Shown piece by piece: positions 10,201 through 19,985 of a stretch of 64,000 bases of DNA; the first letter of the stretch is position 1; the number at the start of each line of letters is the position of its first letter. The notes under the pieces were generated by a model that saw nothing but the letters and a program-made list of their open reading frames with translations, was not told where the DNA came from and searched no databases. The translations under genes were made by a program, and so were the position numbers. The stretch spans positions 124,001 to 188,000 of the forward strand of contig JAIWNE010000033.1 in the NCBI GenBank assembly GCA_025331445.1. The letters are read 5' to 3'. The DNA is from Blakeslea trispora (lineage: Eukaryota; Mucoromycota; Mucoromycetes; Mucorales; Choanephoraceae).

Positions 10201-12328
10201 CATATGGGTCATTGTTAGGTGTGGCTGGAGATGGATCGATAGCAGGGTAGGACGGACCAACCTGATCATCCCAACTCATTGCAATATTGGAGATTTCGAT
10301 ACCCAATAGATATATCAGGTCCATGCCAATACATACGTGTATGTTATTAAATAGATCAAATACTTCAAAATGCGAGTGCATTGATTTGAAGTTATATGTG
10401 ACCTCTAATTTCTTATGTGTTTTTCCCATACGTCTAACCGTGTTGCCATTTACAAGTTTAATATTTCCTCTACTTTTATTTATTTCTAAATTCAAGTGTC
10501 TTGCCAATGTTGGAGAGATTGATGAGAATGAACAGCCAGAGTCCAGCAATGCCCATGTTTTCACGCTCTCTATTGTCAAGGGAAGATATATAAACTTGTC
10601 AGCTAACAGGTTTTTGGGCGATTGTGCAAAATATTCATCTTTCAGAATAGTAGACTTACAATCGGCTTTTCCTTTGCCTTTGCCTTCTGGAGCGAAGTCA
10701 GCAGCAGCAAAGTTGAGGTTGTGATCCTCATCGGAGGAGTTGTCACGTTCATCTTCGTCTTCGGAAGGAACAGGAACAGGAGGACGTGGCTTCTTGGTCT
10801 TTGTACGATTACGACCAGAGGAAGAGGAGGGAGAAGAAGAGGATTTGCATACATGCTTGGAATTCCAAGGCTTATTGCATTTGTGGCAGCGTTTGCTGGA
10901 GCTTGCTTTACTTTTGTTAGAGGACATTGCAGTCACTCGTCTTTTGTACGCTTTGCAATCTTGGATATTATGCGCGGTCGTATCATGCACGTGGCAATAT
11001 GCCTTAGAACGTGGCTGACTAGTAAAGGCTTCTTGATGAGAGCGGCCAAGGCGAGAAGAAGGAGAGAAGCGTGGTTGAGAAAATTTCTTTGGGCCGTGCA
11101 TCTTTCGATGGGATCCCATTTTCTTGAGCACTTCGATATTGTTCTCGGCATCATCAATTGACAAGAGGACTCGGATCATATAATCCAGTGAGTCTTTGTT
11201 TGGATCCTCACTCAGGCTTATTGTCTTGAGAACTGCTGCGTGGGTTTTTGCTTCAATGGGCTTGAGGAGACAGTACTTCCTCATTGGCTCATCATTGAGT
11301 TGAGCTTCACGAACAAGTCGGCGAAAGCGTTCAACGTACTGGTGCATACTTTCGTTGCGATGTACAGCAAGGCGATAAAGGCTGTCAGTGGCCGATTGGC
11401 GAGTACGCTCTGGACTCATACCAAATCTAGTGGATAGAGCTTCTTTAACGGAAGTCCACGAAGCGTTGGGGTTGGTTTCAAGAAACTCATTAACCCAATC
11501 CATGATTTGCTCAGGAGCAGTGATCGGAAGGATACGCAACCAGTTCTCCTCGAGAGAAAGAGAATGGGATAAAAGAACTTGCTCAAATGCACGAATACAT
11601 TGATTGGGTGTCTTATAAACATGACGAGAATTGTCATGTACAAACCCAGTCCATTGAAAGAAAGGAAGGTTTGAAGGAACGAAGCTCATGGGTTGATAGA
11701 GATGACCTTGATTCAAGAGAATCGAGCTGTTCATTACTTCATCTCTAGTTTTAGATGATGAAGAAGAGTGGTTTACGACGGGTTCATCTACACTATACAT
11801 GTCTTTGTATGTGCCTTCGAGCTCATTTAAACGCTCTCTCATCTCAGCCAATCGCTCACGCATAGACTTTAGTAAGACGAGGTCAGATATGACACTTATC
11901 TGGAGCGCTTTATGACCGATTTGGTCGCGAAGGGCTTGCATTCTATCGTTCAATGCAGTTTTGATGTCAACAGGCACATTGGTTTCAATGTCCTCAAAAC
12001 ACTCAGGCTGTTTTGTATGCTCAGAGCTGAAAACAGGAGTTTCGCTATTATCCGGGTTGGATAAGGAAGCTGATGAGTAAAGTTCATCAATTTCCATGAA
12101 CTCATCGTCGTTCTCTTTCGAGGTGACGGGTTCAGAGGGAGTACCACCCAAAACAGGAATGTTGGTGGCAGCCATTCTACCGCGAGGAGCAGCAGGAGCA
12201 GGCAAAGGGGGAAAGTTTTCGACAGAATAGTCGGGAGCAGGGGTGTTGTTTTCTCGTCTCGAAGCCGATGAGGCACTGCGACGAGTGGTGACGGAAGTCC
12301 TTTTAGTGTTGTTGTTGTTGTTGACCAT
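7202..12328 (-). CDS. Ty3-A Gag-Pol polyprotein (1,708 aa, chromovirus)
   Basis: A single open frame encodes the full polyprotein. Order: Gag with a retrotransposon gag domain (FFQWTGF...CIRAFEQVL) and two Cys/His modules (YCHVHDTTAHNIQDC; RCHKCNKPWNSKHVC); aspartic protease ALLDSGCS near residue 598; reverse transcriptase with YIDD near 918; RNase H starting at VTDAS near 1069, with TDNK later; integrase with an HHCC finger (HLAGHYG...CTKCARF), D near 1331, HDRGLEF near 1393 and the E in GNLETHV; C-terminal chromodomain YEVQAVINH...EYLTTWIGY near 1610-1660. The ATG at 12328 is the first in frame after the LTR. No stop or frameshift, so the element looks coding-competent. Chromodomains of this group bind modified histones and guide integration; that role is family knowledge. 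Confidence 0.95.
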   Translation of the reverse strand: MVNNNNNTKRTSVTTRRSASSASRRENNTPAPDYSVENFPPLPAPAAPRGRMAATNIPVLGGTPSEPVTSKENDDEFMEIDELYSSASLSNPDNSETPVFSSEHTKQPECFEDIETNVPVDIKTALNDRMQALRDQIGHKALQISVISDLVLLKSMRERLAEMRERLNELEGTYKDMYSVDEPVVNHSSSSSKTRDEVMNSSILLNQGHLYQPMSFVPSNLPFFQWTGFVHDNSRHVYKTPNQCIRAFEQVLLSHSLSLEENWLRILPITAPEQIMDWVNEFLETNPNASWTSVKEALSTRFGMSPERTRQSATDSLYRLAVHRNESMHQYVERFRRLVREAQLNDEPMRKYCLLKPIEAKTHAAVLKTISLSEDPNKDSLDYMIRVLLSIDDAENNIEVLKKMGSHRKMHGPKKFSQPRFSPSSRLGRSHQEAFTSQPRSKAYCHVHDTTAHNIQDCKAYKRRVTAMSSNKSKASSSKRCHKCNKPWNSKHVCKSSSSPSSSSGRNRTKTKKPRPPVPVPSEDEDERDNSSDEDHNLNFAAADFAPEGKGKGKADCKSTILKDEYFAQSPKNLLADKFIYLPLTIESVKTWALLDSGCSFSSISPTLARHLNLEINKSRGNIKLVNGNTVRRMGKTHKKLEVTYNFKSMHSHFEVFDLFNNIHVCIGMDLIYLLGIEISNIAMSWDDQVGPSYPAIDPSPATPNNDPYGTADEREHMSKSIEPFIKANRNILVANYCNIPGSEIRLPLKANADRPYSRQYEIKHCHIDAVQNQIKEWIEGQVIEEAPPNNPYNSSLLTVLKRSPITGEPDPNKVRTVLDCRKVNQNLDPAQMDKFPFPLISTLHRQLSKYTLFTTIDLSACFHSFRIRRRDRPVTSFTAPNGKQYQFKRAPFGLLNVSSVVQRSITSLFADLDYYVHYIDDIYVATDTNVERHIRCLQTVLTRLTNANLRINHEKLNLMQNSIFVLGFRLSHEALTLDMRKVSNVLSWPDTVQNSKELSHRLGVINYFREHVPRIATLMAPLNALKNHPNIKEVWTKEHSQTMRTLQRVLACTPVLSCPNLKHPLHLVTDASAYGIGCLYQVIDKEIRYIGFVARTLSKTERGYGVSRRELLAFLYCTTKWKKWLSGHKFHYHTDNKGILHLHTKAEVTPIIENYYEKIFEFDFDITFCAGVRNVLADHLSRLLYPDEDAEKLAEGNKQKAPEKKICQATDSENKPDHGSTAIESSSLSEKVNTNDATDRTIAASRIDKYSQPQDDAHKTQIIAQCHLAGHYGINSVENMIKREHGMNWKHLREDVTEYIKNCTKCARFNLAKHVFHPPKSDAPNNTWDKVAIDLGTFDVTTPRGNNYLLVCVDIFSRFVILRAIKSKTALEVAKELIQIFSIMGYPKVLQHDRGLEFYNELLKGLRQHMGIEPALSLPYTPAGNLETHVKTAKSIILKMLDGYEESWDLYVEGTMYLMNQHTSRLHNHTPFQVMFNRQANDLKDYTKALSKMNISDDMIDTDKLKKEIERFNNYTIPEIRNQIIQTQKKDNEYFVKKHRVLKDPFPIGAKVMIKNIENKRRKTDANYEGPFYVHGYTKNGSYILTDRTGSILSRNIPTSQIKLIANETNKSDENKDIYEVQAVINHREVEPNGIEYLTTWIGYPDEQTWQKPEDFDSPEPIKEYWKRRNANKPTKTGQIKKIKGTHKRKMPFKESNQSKQPKSSST

Positions 12329-12355
12329 TTTTGTTACTGAATAAAACTTTTTGGA

Positions 12356-12452
12356 TGTTTAAAAAAAATAATTTATCTGTTAAGTCAAGAGATTTAAACA
12401 AGATTAAAGAGAGGGTTTTATTCAGTGCAAGGATGGGATGTCAATATAAATT
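12356..12452 (-). promoter_or_regulatory. Ty3-A promoter and putative self-primer pair
   Basis: TATA-like element at 12445-12452. On the coding strand the internal region opens with T8 directly after the LTR. The octamer TTTAAACA (plus 12356-12363) is complementary to TGTTTAAA inside the LTR (plus 12393-12400), about 51 nt downstream of the TATA box. This matches the geometry of Tf1-type self-priming. TTTAAA is self-complementary, so this pair alone is weak; the case rests on the same pattern in the other elements. Confidence 0.5.
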
Positions 12453-12536
12453 ATGTTTGGTAACACAGAACAAGATCTGTATTTGATTTAGTAATATATC
12501 GAATATTATATGATGTATGTTCAATACGATACATCA
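12369..12536 (-). repeat. 5' LTR of Ty3-A (168 bp)
   Basis: Minus-strand LTR from TGATGTATCG to AGATAAATTA. It contains a TATA-like AATTTATA (plus 12445-12452) and an AATAAAAC signal. The 3' end is ...TTA, not the usual ...CA. This copy holds the uninterrupted site into which the MULE jumped in the sister LTR. Confidence 0.92.
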
Positions 12537-13045
12537 GTCTTCGCTAGAAATTGCTAGAGAACTCAGGAAAGTACAGATTTAAGGACCGATCACTTTGCTA
12601 CTCGCAACACAAAAAAAGCCGTGACTTAGTCTCGAGTCTCATTGATTTTAAGGCGGAGTGGGTCTGAAAGGGAAATACTTTTTAGGAGAAAAAATTGAAA
12701 ATCCGCCATATTTCTGAGTCTCAGAAAGCCTAATTTATGCATTTATTCTGCATATTTCATAACGTTTTTGTAATTAACATACAATAAAATACACGCCTGA
12801 ATCACTACATAGCTTTAGAGAGCTCCAGAGAGAAGAAGCAGTCAGTATTGTAGTAAGATCTTAAGAAGGAATGTGTCTAAAGCCAATCACTTCAGCAATG
12901 TCAACTCTCGAAAGTGCTCAATAACTGTAGCTTATGCTTTTTTTTTGCATGAAATATATTAACAACTACTAATAGATAAATGCAAGACATACATACAGCA
13001 ATGCAACTTATAAAGATGAGTGTTATTATAGTATAGTTTATTTTA
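12537..13045. other. Non-coding stretch between Ty3-A and the first Crypton
   Basis: No coding sequence recognised. It starts with the right-hand GTCTT duplication of Ty3-A and is the original continuation of the sequence left of 2711. The part near 13046 is probably the 3' flank of the Crypton gene. Confidence 0.5.
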
Positions 13046-15207
13046 TTATTCTCTATAAATAGCTCTAAATTTGTCTAAAGTAAGCTTAAGGCTTACGCGG
13101 ATTTCTTCAAGCCTTCTTGCAGCTTCTTCACAAGACGTTTGCTCTTCTCGCGCTTTCTTTTCTACCAAGTTGTAGATTTCTTTTCTTCTACTGAAGAAGC
13201 GTGACTCTTTTCTATCTCTTCTCCACGCAGTACCATGTTGTTCTTCTAATTGCTTTACGGAAGGACCGCCAGAGATACCAGAAGCGTATTCTCACCAAAC
13301 ATCAACAATGGTAGCAATGTTTCTGTTCATACAATAGCTTGCTACGCTGTTAGCTGACTCTTCATTGGCATTTGGAGCAGTGGAAGTTGTAGGAGGCAAG
13401 GCAGGACGGAAAGGAGAAGCAGAGGAGGAAGAAGAGGACGAAGGAAAGAAGGTGTTGTTACCATTAAAATGGGCATGTCCAAAAGCAAAGAAATCAGCAA
13501 GTTTTTGATTAATGCGCAAGCTATATTCATCTTGAGCTGATTGTATCACTTGCAGTTTTGCTGACAAAGTATCAAACCCACTTGTGATTGATGATACAAG
13601 ATCTGGCATAGCAGCTTGGACCATCTGATTTGTTGTGAAGGCTCGTTCGTTCTCGGCAACAGAAGCAAGTACCTGATTCTCGAAATCCTTGTATAAATCA
13701 GACGAGAAAATCTCGCAGGACCAAAGGTAATGACTAGGATATTTTTGCTTCAGGACAACAGAATCCCAATAAAATAAAGACATATGTATTAGTACTATAA
13801 TAAGTGAAAAGAACTTTTATATTTTACCTGAAGAAAAACAATACGAAGGTGTGTAAGCAAATTCAAGAAATTGGGACCGGCGATGTCTTCTTGCACATCT
13901 TCTTTCAAATCAAATCTTTGCTTCCAAAGATCAACTTGTGGAAACACCTGCACCTGTAAGCTCAAGGGGGGGACAACCACTGCACGAGGAAGAAAGTAAT
14001 TACCTCCAATTACCGGAAAACCAGCAAGACTCTTCATAGCATCAACTGGCAAGCTGGAAACGTAGCAGCCAACCATGCGATCTGTGCCCCATCTTCCCAC
14101 CATTCTTTGTTGATCGCCAGGTACGTTTTCTTGTGCAATCATGTTCAAAGCACTCTTTCGACTTCCATGAGTAACCTTTGAGGTGTGGATTCCAACCTTG
14201 CTAAACGCTTCCACATAGATCTTGTGTTGCGCTCTGTACGAAAGAGGCGTCTTCTCGTCTTTACCTTTAAACAACACAGTTTCGTACCAGTTCTTTCTCT
14301 CGGTAATATTAGGGAACTCTTCATTCTTAAAATGAAAGCGGGAAAACAAGTAGAGAGCCAGAGCACCAAGAGGACACAGCTCAACCTTTTTGTGACGAAC
14401 ACAGGAACCATACTCAATCTTACCATGCTGGTTAGTCTTGCCAAAGGTGATTGTAGCCACCAAAGAGATACATTCGGTAGCACCTTGGTTATCAATGGTG
14501 ATGGAAAACAAGTCGGGAAGTTGGATACCAAGAGCTGTTTGGCTTTTACAAAGCATTGCGTGACTAATTAAGAAGCAGAGTCTATCACGAGATCCATTGA
14601 TGTTGTTCTTTTGATTGATGAAATATTGGCTGACTCTCATCAACTCATCCTTGGTGTAGCCATCATTCAATGTATTTTTGCCTCTGTCCTCAAAGTTTGC
14701 TCTCTTTTGCTTTACCTTGGTCTTCTCCAGATTGTCCAAAAAGGTACGAACAAGTGGACCTCTTGCAGCTTCGTTCGAGTTTATATGTAAAGCTTTTTGA
14801 GTGTTGTACAAATCACAGACAGCTTTGACATAACCAAGAATAGACTCTTTGCCTAGAGCGATAGGAGAGCCGTCTTCACTCTTTGCTTCTTTCTTCCTCG
14901 AGTCATGACATAACGTCCAAGAAAAAGCTGAGCTTCTTGTCGCTGACTATTTCACCATCAGGAAACTTCATGTCTTGACACCACTCCTATAAATAAGCCA
15001 TTTACGTTAAGCTTTGGATTCTTCGAAACAACTTCTTCAATGATTTACCTTCCATTCCTTTTGCTTTGCAGAGTATGCCTTGAGAGTGTTGGCAGGTCGG
15101 TTTTTCATACTTTCAGCAAGAACCATTTGATTGCTTCGGTACATAGCAGTGTTAATATCAATCATGGATTGAACATCATTGTTGTTGTTAGGTTGTTGTG
15201 AGTTCAT
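13046..15207 (-). pseudogene. Crypton-type tyrosine recombinase with GCR1_C-like tail, decayed
   Basis: Three exons: 15207-15049 (start MNSQQPNNNN), 14986-13828, 13765-13046; about 678 residues if read through. The middle exon is a tyrosine recombinase: KVTHGSRKSALNM, VGRWGTDRMVGCY with the likely nucleophilic Tyr, and LPVDAMKSLAG, as in Crypton/Ndc10-like proteins. The last exon ends in a GCR1_C-type module (SGGPSVKQLEEQHGTAWR, SRFFSRRKEIYNL). Damage: one-base frameshift near 14925, in-frame TGA at 13292-13294, and loss of the AG at the second intron acceptor (GG before 13765), whereas the sister copy at the right end keeps AG there. Intron 14987-15048 is canonical. The element is inactive as written. 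Confidence 0.85.
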
Positions 15208-15224
15208 TTTCAAAGAAAAAAGCT

Positions 15225-15491
15225 TGTTATGTCAGTTATAATAGATAGAGACAGGAAAAGGTTAGATGGAATCAGATCTCCTTTATTCTGAAAATTTGCC
15301 TTCTATTTATGCTTTTCTAACAGTTGAGTAACAATCCTTATCAGAACTGAATGTAATTGACAAGAACTAATCAGATATCATGGATAAGAGAAGGTACTTC
15401 TTGGGCATTGGCTAAGGGTCACCATTGGTGCAATTGCTTCGATCCAAGCGTCCTGATGTAACCTAAGTGTGATTTGATTTAAAGTACAACA
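15225..15491 (-). repeat. LTR-like segment, minus orientation
   Basis: Minus strand runs TGTTGTACTT to TGACATAACA, with CATAAATAG and AATAAAGG signals in the usual LTR order. It lies just upstream of the Crypton start codon. I found no convincing 5-bp duplication (AAGCT against AGTTG), so the ends are approximate. Confidence 0.5.
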
Positions 15492-15594
15492 AGTTGCTTT
15501 GATCCATTTATGGAAATTTTCGACTCAGTTACACTTTTAAAGGCTTTTATTGGTTGTATGAATTTTTTGCTTATAAAAAAATGATAATGAGTCC

Positions 15595-15820
15595 GCAAGG
15601 ACCATTTTTAAAGTATTTTTTCAAGTACTGGTTTTTGCCTTTTAGTTGGCGCCTTTGAGATTTTGGATCACGGCTTTTGAGACTGTCTTTGCGGCCTTTG
15701 CCAAAAAAATTGCTTTGATTGAACTGTAGTTCGCGGTCTTTGAATCGGGCAATAGATATTACTCTTCAAAGAATGCTTTGCAGAGACATTTCAAAATACA
15801 ACTCAAAAAATATATTCATG
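15595..15820 (+). repeat. Dispersed repeat R1, copy 1
   Basis: About 200 bp here match about 30935-31145 in reverse complement with only a few differences by eye (shared block around TTTTAGTTGGCGCC). It sits immediately 3' of the IS630-like transposase gene, so it may be that element's terminal region. The surrounding 15492-15922 holds no gene. Confidence 0.7.
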
Positions 15821-15922
15821 CACTTGCTTCAGAAACTTAAAACGTTTTGTATTGCTAATGAGCTTTTATTTTTTTTATTAATTTCTTTTCATAACATATT
15901 TCAAACTACGAAATTAATTTTT

Positions 15923-17448
15923 TTAGAGCATAGGCTCAAGATCTAAACACTTGTCAAAGAAAGTTGTGGCATGTCTAATCCAACCTTCACAGTCCGAGAC
16001 AGTTACCGTTCTTGCAGCCACATCAGTACGGGGGATGAGAGTATCCTTTTCGGTGACCTCGCCTCTGCGCACATGCATCTTGATTTTGGACCACATTTCC
16101 TCAATTGGATTGAGAGAAGGGGAGTACTTTGGGAGATACATGCATTTGTACCCGCGAGAGACGATCAGGCTTTCCACCTCCTTGCTAGTATGAATGGGCG
16201 CATTGTTCATAACCAAGTACCGGCTTTGCATGCTGTGCGAGTCCAGAACATCCATAGTTGCCGCGAGGAATTGGAGGTAGTGGGTCGTTCTTGTACCCAC
16301 ACGGCCGTTCACCACATCGACGCCGGTTTCAAAGAGTTGCAACTTTCTCTTTTTTTTTCCCCAGAAACAGCAGTAGGGCGACGCACCATCAAATTCACAA
16401 TGCCTTTTTCGCACATGGCGCCGATAATCGAGATGGATACACCACGCTGAGTAGCAACTTCAATTTTTGCCGGCGTACCAGAAACAGAGCGACCAAATGT
16501 TCTTTTTATGTTCATGTTGAACCCAGCCTCGTCGATGAAGATGCAATTCTTCATGTAGTCAAAGTCATCCAAAGAGAGCCAAAGAGAAACCCGATCCTTT
16601 CTCAGCTGAAGAGTCTCAGCGGTGTTACGTGCCTTGGGTAGCTTTTCCAGCTTCTTCATCGTTAGGTTGCAATGCTTTTTCAAATGCTTCGAGATAGCAT
16701 AAATGGTGATCTCCAACCCAGGAAAAGCCTCCATGACGGCCACTCTTGCTTCGTTAAGAGTGGCGTCGGCCTTTTTCTCATAGAAGTCCAAGAAGAAAAG
16801 CGAGTGTGCCTGGAAGAGCTTTTGATTGCCATACTTGCGCTCTTTTGGAGGAGCAGGAACGGGAGCATTTTCTTCTTCATCGGTATCAACCTCCATGGTC
16901 TCCTTCTTTCTTGCTTCTTCCACCAAGATACGAGCCTTACGGACATAGTCCTGGGCAGTACGGACTACGATCCCCGTTTCCCTGGCAGCTTCAGAGGCGA
17001 ACTTTCCTTCCAAGAAGACCAGACGGAAGAGTTCGTTGACCTGTTAAATGAACAATGATATTAATTTCTTTTCTTAACTTTGTAATGTAGTTTAGTGCTT
17101 TACCTGAGTCTCAGTATACTTGCGGTACTGAGTCTTTACTATCTGGTGGGCCTTTGGAATCGCATCAACATCAACGCTGCCTTTGGAATTTTTGTTGGCC
17201 TTGCTGCCTGCTGTGTTTAAATTGACGGCGACAGGCATGAAGTTTGACAATGTCAAAATTTGCTGAACCTCATTGTCAGGGCTGTTGGTGTTGACCCATT
17301 CCATTTCTACTGCTTGAGCAAAGTCGTCTTGAACGCTACGAGTTTCGTATTGCTCAAAGGCATCAGCTTCAAGTCCTTGGAAGCATTCTTCAACCATGGC
17401 GCAGTGCTTGTCCATAACAAAAGAGTAAGAGTTGTTGGTGCTTGACAT
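15923..17448 (-). pseudogene. IS630/Tc1-mariner-superfamily DDE transposase, decayed
   Basis: Exon 1 is 17448-17104, intron 17103-17041 (GT...AG), exon 2 17040-15923. The N-terminal half of exon 2 has a helix-turn-helix-like segment (EGKFASEAARETGIVVRTAQ). Catalytic core: CIFIDEAGFN (first Asp), RYLVMNNAPIH (second position) and SLNPIEEMWSKIK (third acidic residue). At plus 16205-16207 the second catalytic Asp expected in this family reads Asn (AAC). A frameshift lies in a T run at about 16350-16358 (plus), splitting the reading frame. Both changes predict an inactive enzyme. Clear terminal inverted repeats were not found. Confidence 0.85.
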
Positions 17449-17649
17449 TTTTAGTAAGTAGAAAATAATAAGAGTATCAGTGAGAGATATGGAATGTTAG
17501 AAAGACAAGTTACTCATTTCTTTTATAGAAAAAAATTAACAGCCATCATCTTGTCAAGAACGACAGCTATGATATCAATGTATGTAATGAACATAGTTAA
17601 AACGTTATTAATAATCAGTGGAAGAGAGTTTTAGACAAGATAATGATGA

Positions 17650-18180
17650 GCGCAGAGTACATAAAAATCTTAATGAACGTAATGAACATAATGGCGTAAT
17701 GAACATAAAGAACGCAATGAACGCAATGAACGTAATGAACATAATGAACATAATGGCGTAATGAACATTATGAACTTAATGGTGTGATAGCGGAGAAAGT
17801 CAGTGCACAGGCTGTCAAAATGTGATGTACATAAAAAACTTAATGAACGTAATGAACAAAATGAACATAATGATACAATAATGAAGGCGGAGTATGTAAA
17901 TCCAGAAAAAAAAACCCAAGTGCACACAAGAACTATAATGAACACAATGAACATAATGACGCAACACAGTAAGCAAATTTAATGAACATAATTATGTTAA
18001 TGAACACAATGATATTAATGAACATAATCATATCAATAAGCAGAACAATCTTAATGAACATAACATTTTTAATGAACATAACATTTTTAATGAACATAAC
18101 ATTTTTAATGAACATAACATATCTATTGAGCATAACGTTTTCAATGAACATTGCATTTTTGATAAACAGAACGATCATAC
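17650..18180. repeat. Minisatellite of AATGAACATAA-type units
   Basis: Irregular tandem repetition of a short AATGAACRTAA motif, ending in about four 18-bp units (TTTTTAATGAACATAACA type) around 18050-18120. Apparent reading frames here on either strand are products of the repeat. It sits upstream of the decayed transposase and in front of the helix-turn-helix gene. 17449-17649 holds nothing else I recognise. Confidence 0.85.
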
Positions 18181-18645
18181 TGAAGAGAGCAATTTTATAA
18201 AATCAAAAAGTTCTTATACAATGCAACATAATGGACGCTATCATACTGCTTCTACAACGAAAGAATAGTTGCAAGTGAAAGCAGAAGATGGACGTAATTT
18301 GTGTACCTGACATACTTGCGAAGCAAAAAAAAAATCAAAGAGCGCATCAAAAATTTAAATTCAGTGAGCGCGAAATGATGTTCTACAGGCTCGCGAAGAC
18401 TTTAACAGGAAAATGGCAACACCTATTACTTCAACGGAGCACAGACGGTATGACAAAGAGGGAAAGCATTACGTATCGTCATAGTCATAAAATGTAATTG
18501 CTTTCAGGGACGTAAAGAATAGCCAAAGAAACTGCGCTGTCATTTACAGTAAGGTTTATAAGCCAACATTGCTTGTTTACGTATATAACACTGATCTACA
18601 AAATTTAATAATTTGCTGAAGCTTTTTTATACATTTATTACACCA

Positions 18646-19131
18646 ATGATATTCTCTACTCTTGTCAAGAAAAACAAGAAGGCGCAAGAAGCAATCTCTA
18701 CGCAAGAAGCAATTCCTTCGCAAGATTCAGCTATATCGGTTGAAACACCAACTGAATTTAGCTTGAATGAAAAAACGAATTACTACGAGTTGCTGCAATC
18801 AATCGTTCAACTGGATTTATCTTTTAACCAGAACTTGAGACTAGAAGATAATGCATCCACAGCGGAAAAGGCTTCTGAAACACAAGAAAAGTATAAGTCT
18901 GCAAAAAGAAGAAGAAACTACACAGAGGAAGATACCCATAACTGCCTCCACTTATACTTTGATATGGGCTTGACAATACGAGAGATTCATCACATAACAG
19001 GAATGTGTATAGGATCTATTCAACTACGTGTCAAGAAACAGAGAAAGAAATACCCTGAAAGACGTAGAGACATCAAAGTTACAGATGAAATGATTGACAA
19101 CTTAAAACAGCTTTGCGTGAGGCAAATCTAA
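18646..19131 (+). CDS. Small helix-turn-helix protein, transposase-N-terminus-like
   Basis: A 161-aa frame from the ATG at 18646 (MIFSTLVKKNKK). The first 90 residues are polar and low in complexity. The rest (KRRRNYTEEDTHNCLHLY, GLTIREIHHITGMCIGSI, RVKKQRKKYPE) looks like a Myb/HTH DNA-binding unit of the kind at the N-terminus of IS630/Tc1-like transposases. No catalytic DDE domain follows: the frame stops at 19131 and an AATAAA signal lies shortly after (about 19154). It could be a truncated transposase, a first exon, or a host gene derived from one. Sequence 19132-19526 downstream contains nothing else I recognise. I cannot assign a function. Confidence 0.5.
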   Translation: MIFSTLVKKNKKAQEAISTQEAIPSQDSAISVETPTEFSLNEKTNYYELLQSIVQLDLSFNQNLRLEDNASTAEKASETQEKYKSAKRRRNYTEEDTHNCLHLYFDMGLTIREIHHITGMCIGSIQLRVKKQRKKYPERRRDIKVTDEMIDNLKQLCVRQI

Positions 19132-19531
19132 AAACAAATAGCTTTACACTTTTAATAAAGCTTGCTTTTGTGAGCATTTTTACTTTACAATTTTAAGAGT
19201 AATGTTTGAACGAATAGCAATATATACGCGCAACTTAAAAGCTGAATTGCTGTATTCTAAAACCAAGTGCGTATAAACTAACTTATGGAAATTCCTGCAA
19301 GTGTAAAGTGTTTTTGGAAACTGAACTGTAAAACGCTCAACATTTTAACTCTTTTATTCACTACGTATGTAGACATCGATGCAAATATATTACCAAACAC
19401 ACTCTACTTATTCCGTACAATTTTAACTTCAAACGTATGACCTACGAGCGCTTTCAAAAAAATTATTTAAGAGTGGTAAGTAGATTGTGTTGTTGCTTAT
19501 GTAAAATTGCGTTAGAACATTTAGTTGTTAA

Positions 19532-19964
19532 TGTCGTGGTTGGCTTGTCTGAACATGAATTCCTTAAGAATTGAAGTCTATTTTTGTATATAAAGATCTA
19601 CATCATAATTGGATTAAGTAATCCTATCAACGTTATGTCAGTCTAGAATGATTTCATTAGCAAGTGCTATGAATCTGGACTAAAGAAGATGATAAGCAAT
19701 AAGTCTTGCTAAAGAAAGTAAAATGTCAATATGTCATTAAAGGTGACACAAACTAGTCTATGACATTGTTCTCTTGAATATCCAGATTTAGTAAAGAGTA
19801 AAGACTAAAGGAAGTCAAAGACGTAATAGCAATAGTAGATAGCAATTGGTATAAATACTCTCATTTATTTTGTTCATAATAAAGGCATACGTAAAACAGT
19901 CTCAAACTACTTACTATATTTTTCCTCCTAAAACCTTTATCTATTTTCATACCTAAATATCACA
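19532..19964 (+). repeat. Ty3-B LTR 1
   Basis: TGTCGTGGTTGG ... ATATCACA, 433 bp, with TATAAATA at 19850-19857 and AATAAAGG about 30 bp further on. Preceded by the duplication GTTAA. Confidence 0.93.
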
Positions 19965-19977
19965 TTTTTTAGTTTGA
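19850..19977 (+). promoter_or_regulatory. Ty3-B promoter and putative self-primer pair, copy 1
   Basis: TATAAATA at 19850-19857. TCAAACTA at 19902-19909 (52 nt downstream) is the exact complement of TAGTTTGA at 19970-19977, which begins 5 nt after the LTR end behind a T run. In Tf1 the mRNA 5' end folds back onto such a site to prime minus-strand synthesis. No tRNA-complementary site (TGG...) is present at the LTR edge. Confidence 0.6.
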
Positions 19978-19985
19978 ATTCTACC

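Larger units (their letters stand above)
2716..12536 (-). mobile_element. Ty3/Gypsy chromovirus Ty3-A, complete, with a MULE nested in its 3' LTR
   Basis: A complete LTR retrotransposon on the minus strand: 5' LTR 12369-12536, polyprotein 12328-7202, 3' LTR 2716-6925 interrupted by the MULE. The 5-bp target-site duplication GTCTT flanks it at 2711-2715 and 12537-12541. After the MULE and one copy of its duplication are removed, both LTRs are 168 bp and look identical by eye, which with the intact reading frame indicates a recent insertion. Confidence 0.93.

Noticed and set aside
15225..15491. This LTR-like block as the LTR of a DIRS element together with the adjacent tyrosine recombinase
   Set aside because: No reverse transcriptase or split repeats accompany the recombinase, and the GCR1_C-like tail marks a Crypton.
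17650..18180. Possible CRISPR array
   Set aside because: Repeats are irregular, contiguous and without unique spacers, in a eukaryotic transposon context.
17670..18200. Apparent hydrophobic proteins with repeated MFIKNV-type or FLMNIT-type units
   Set aside because: Pure translation of the AATGAACATAA minisatellite; no start context or homology.
19965..19985. tRNA primer-binding site after the Ty3-B LTR
   Set aside because: No stretch resembling a tRNA 3' end complement (starting TGG); the self-complement to the LTR fits better.
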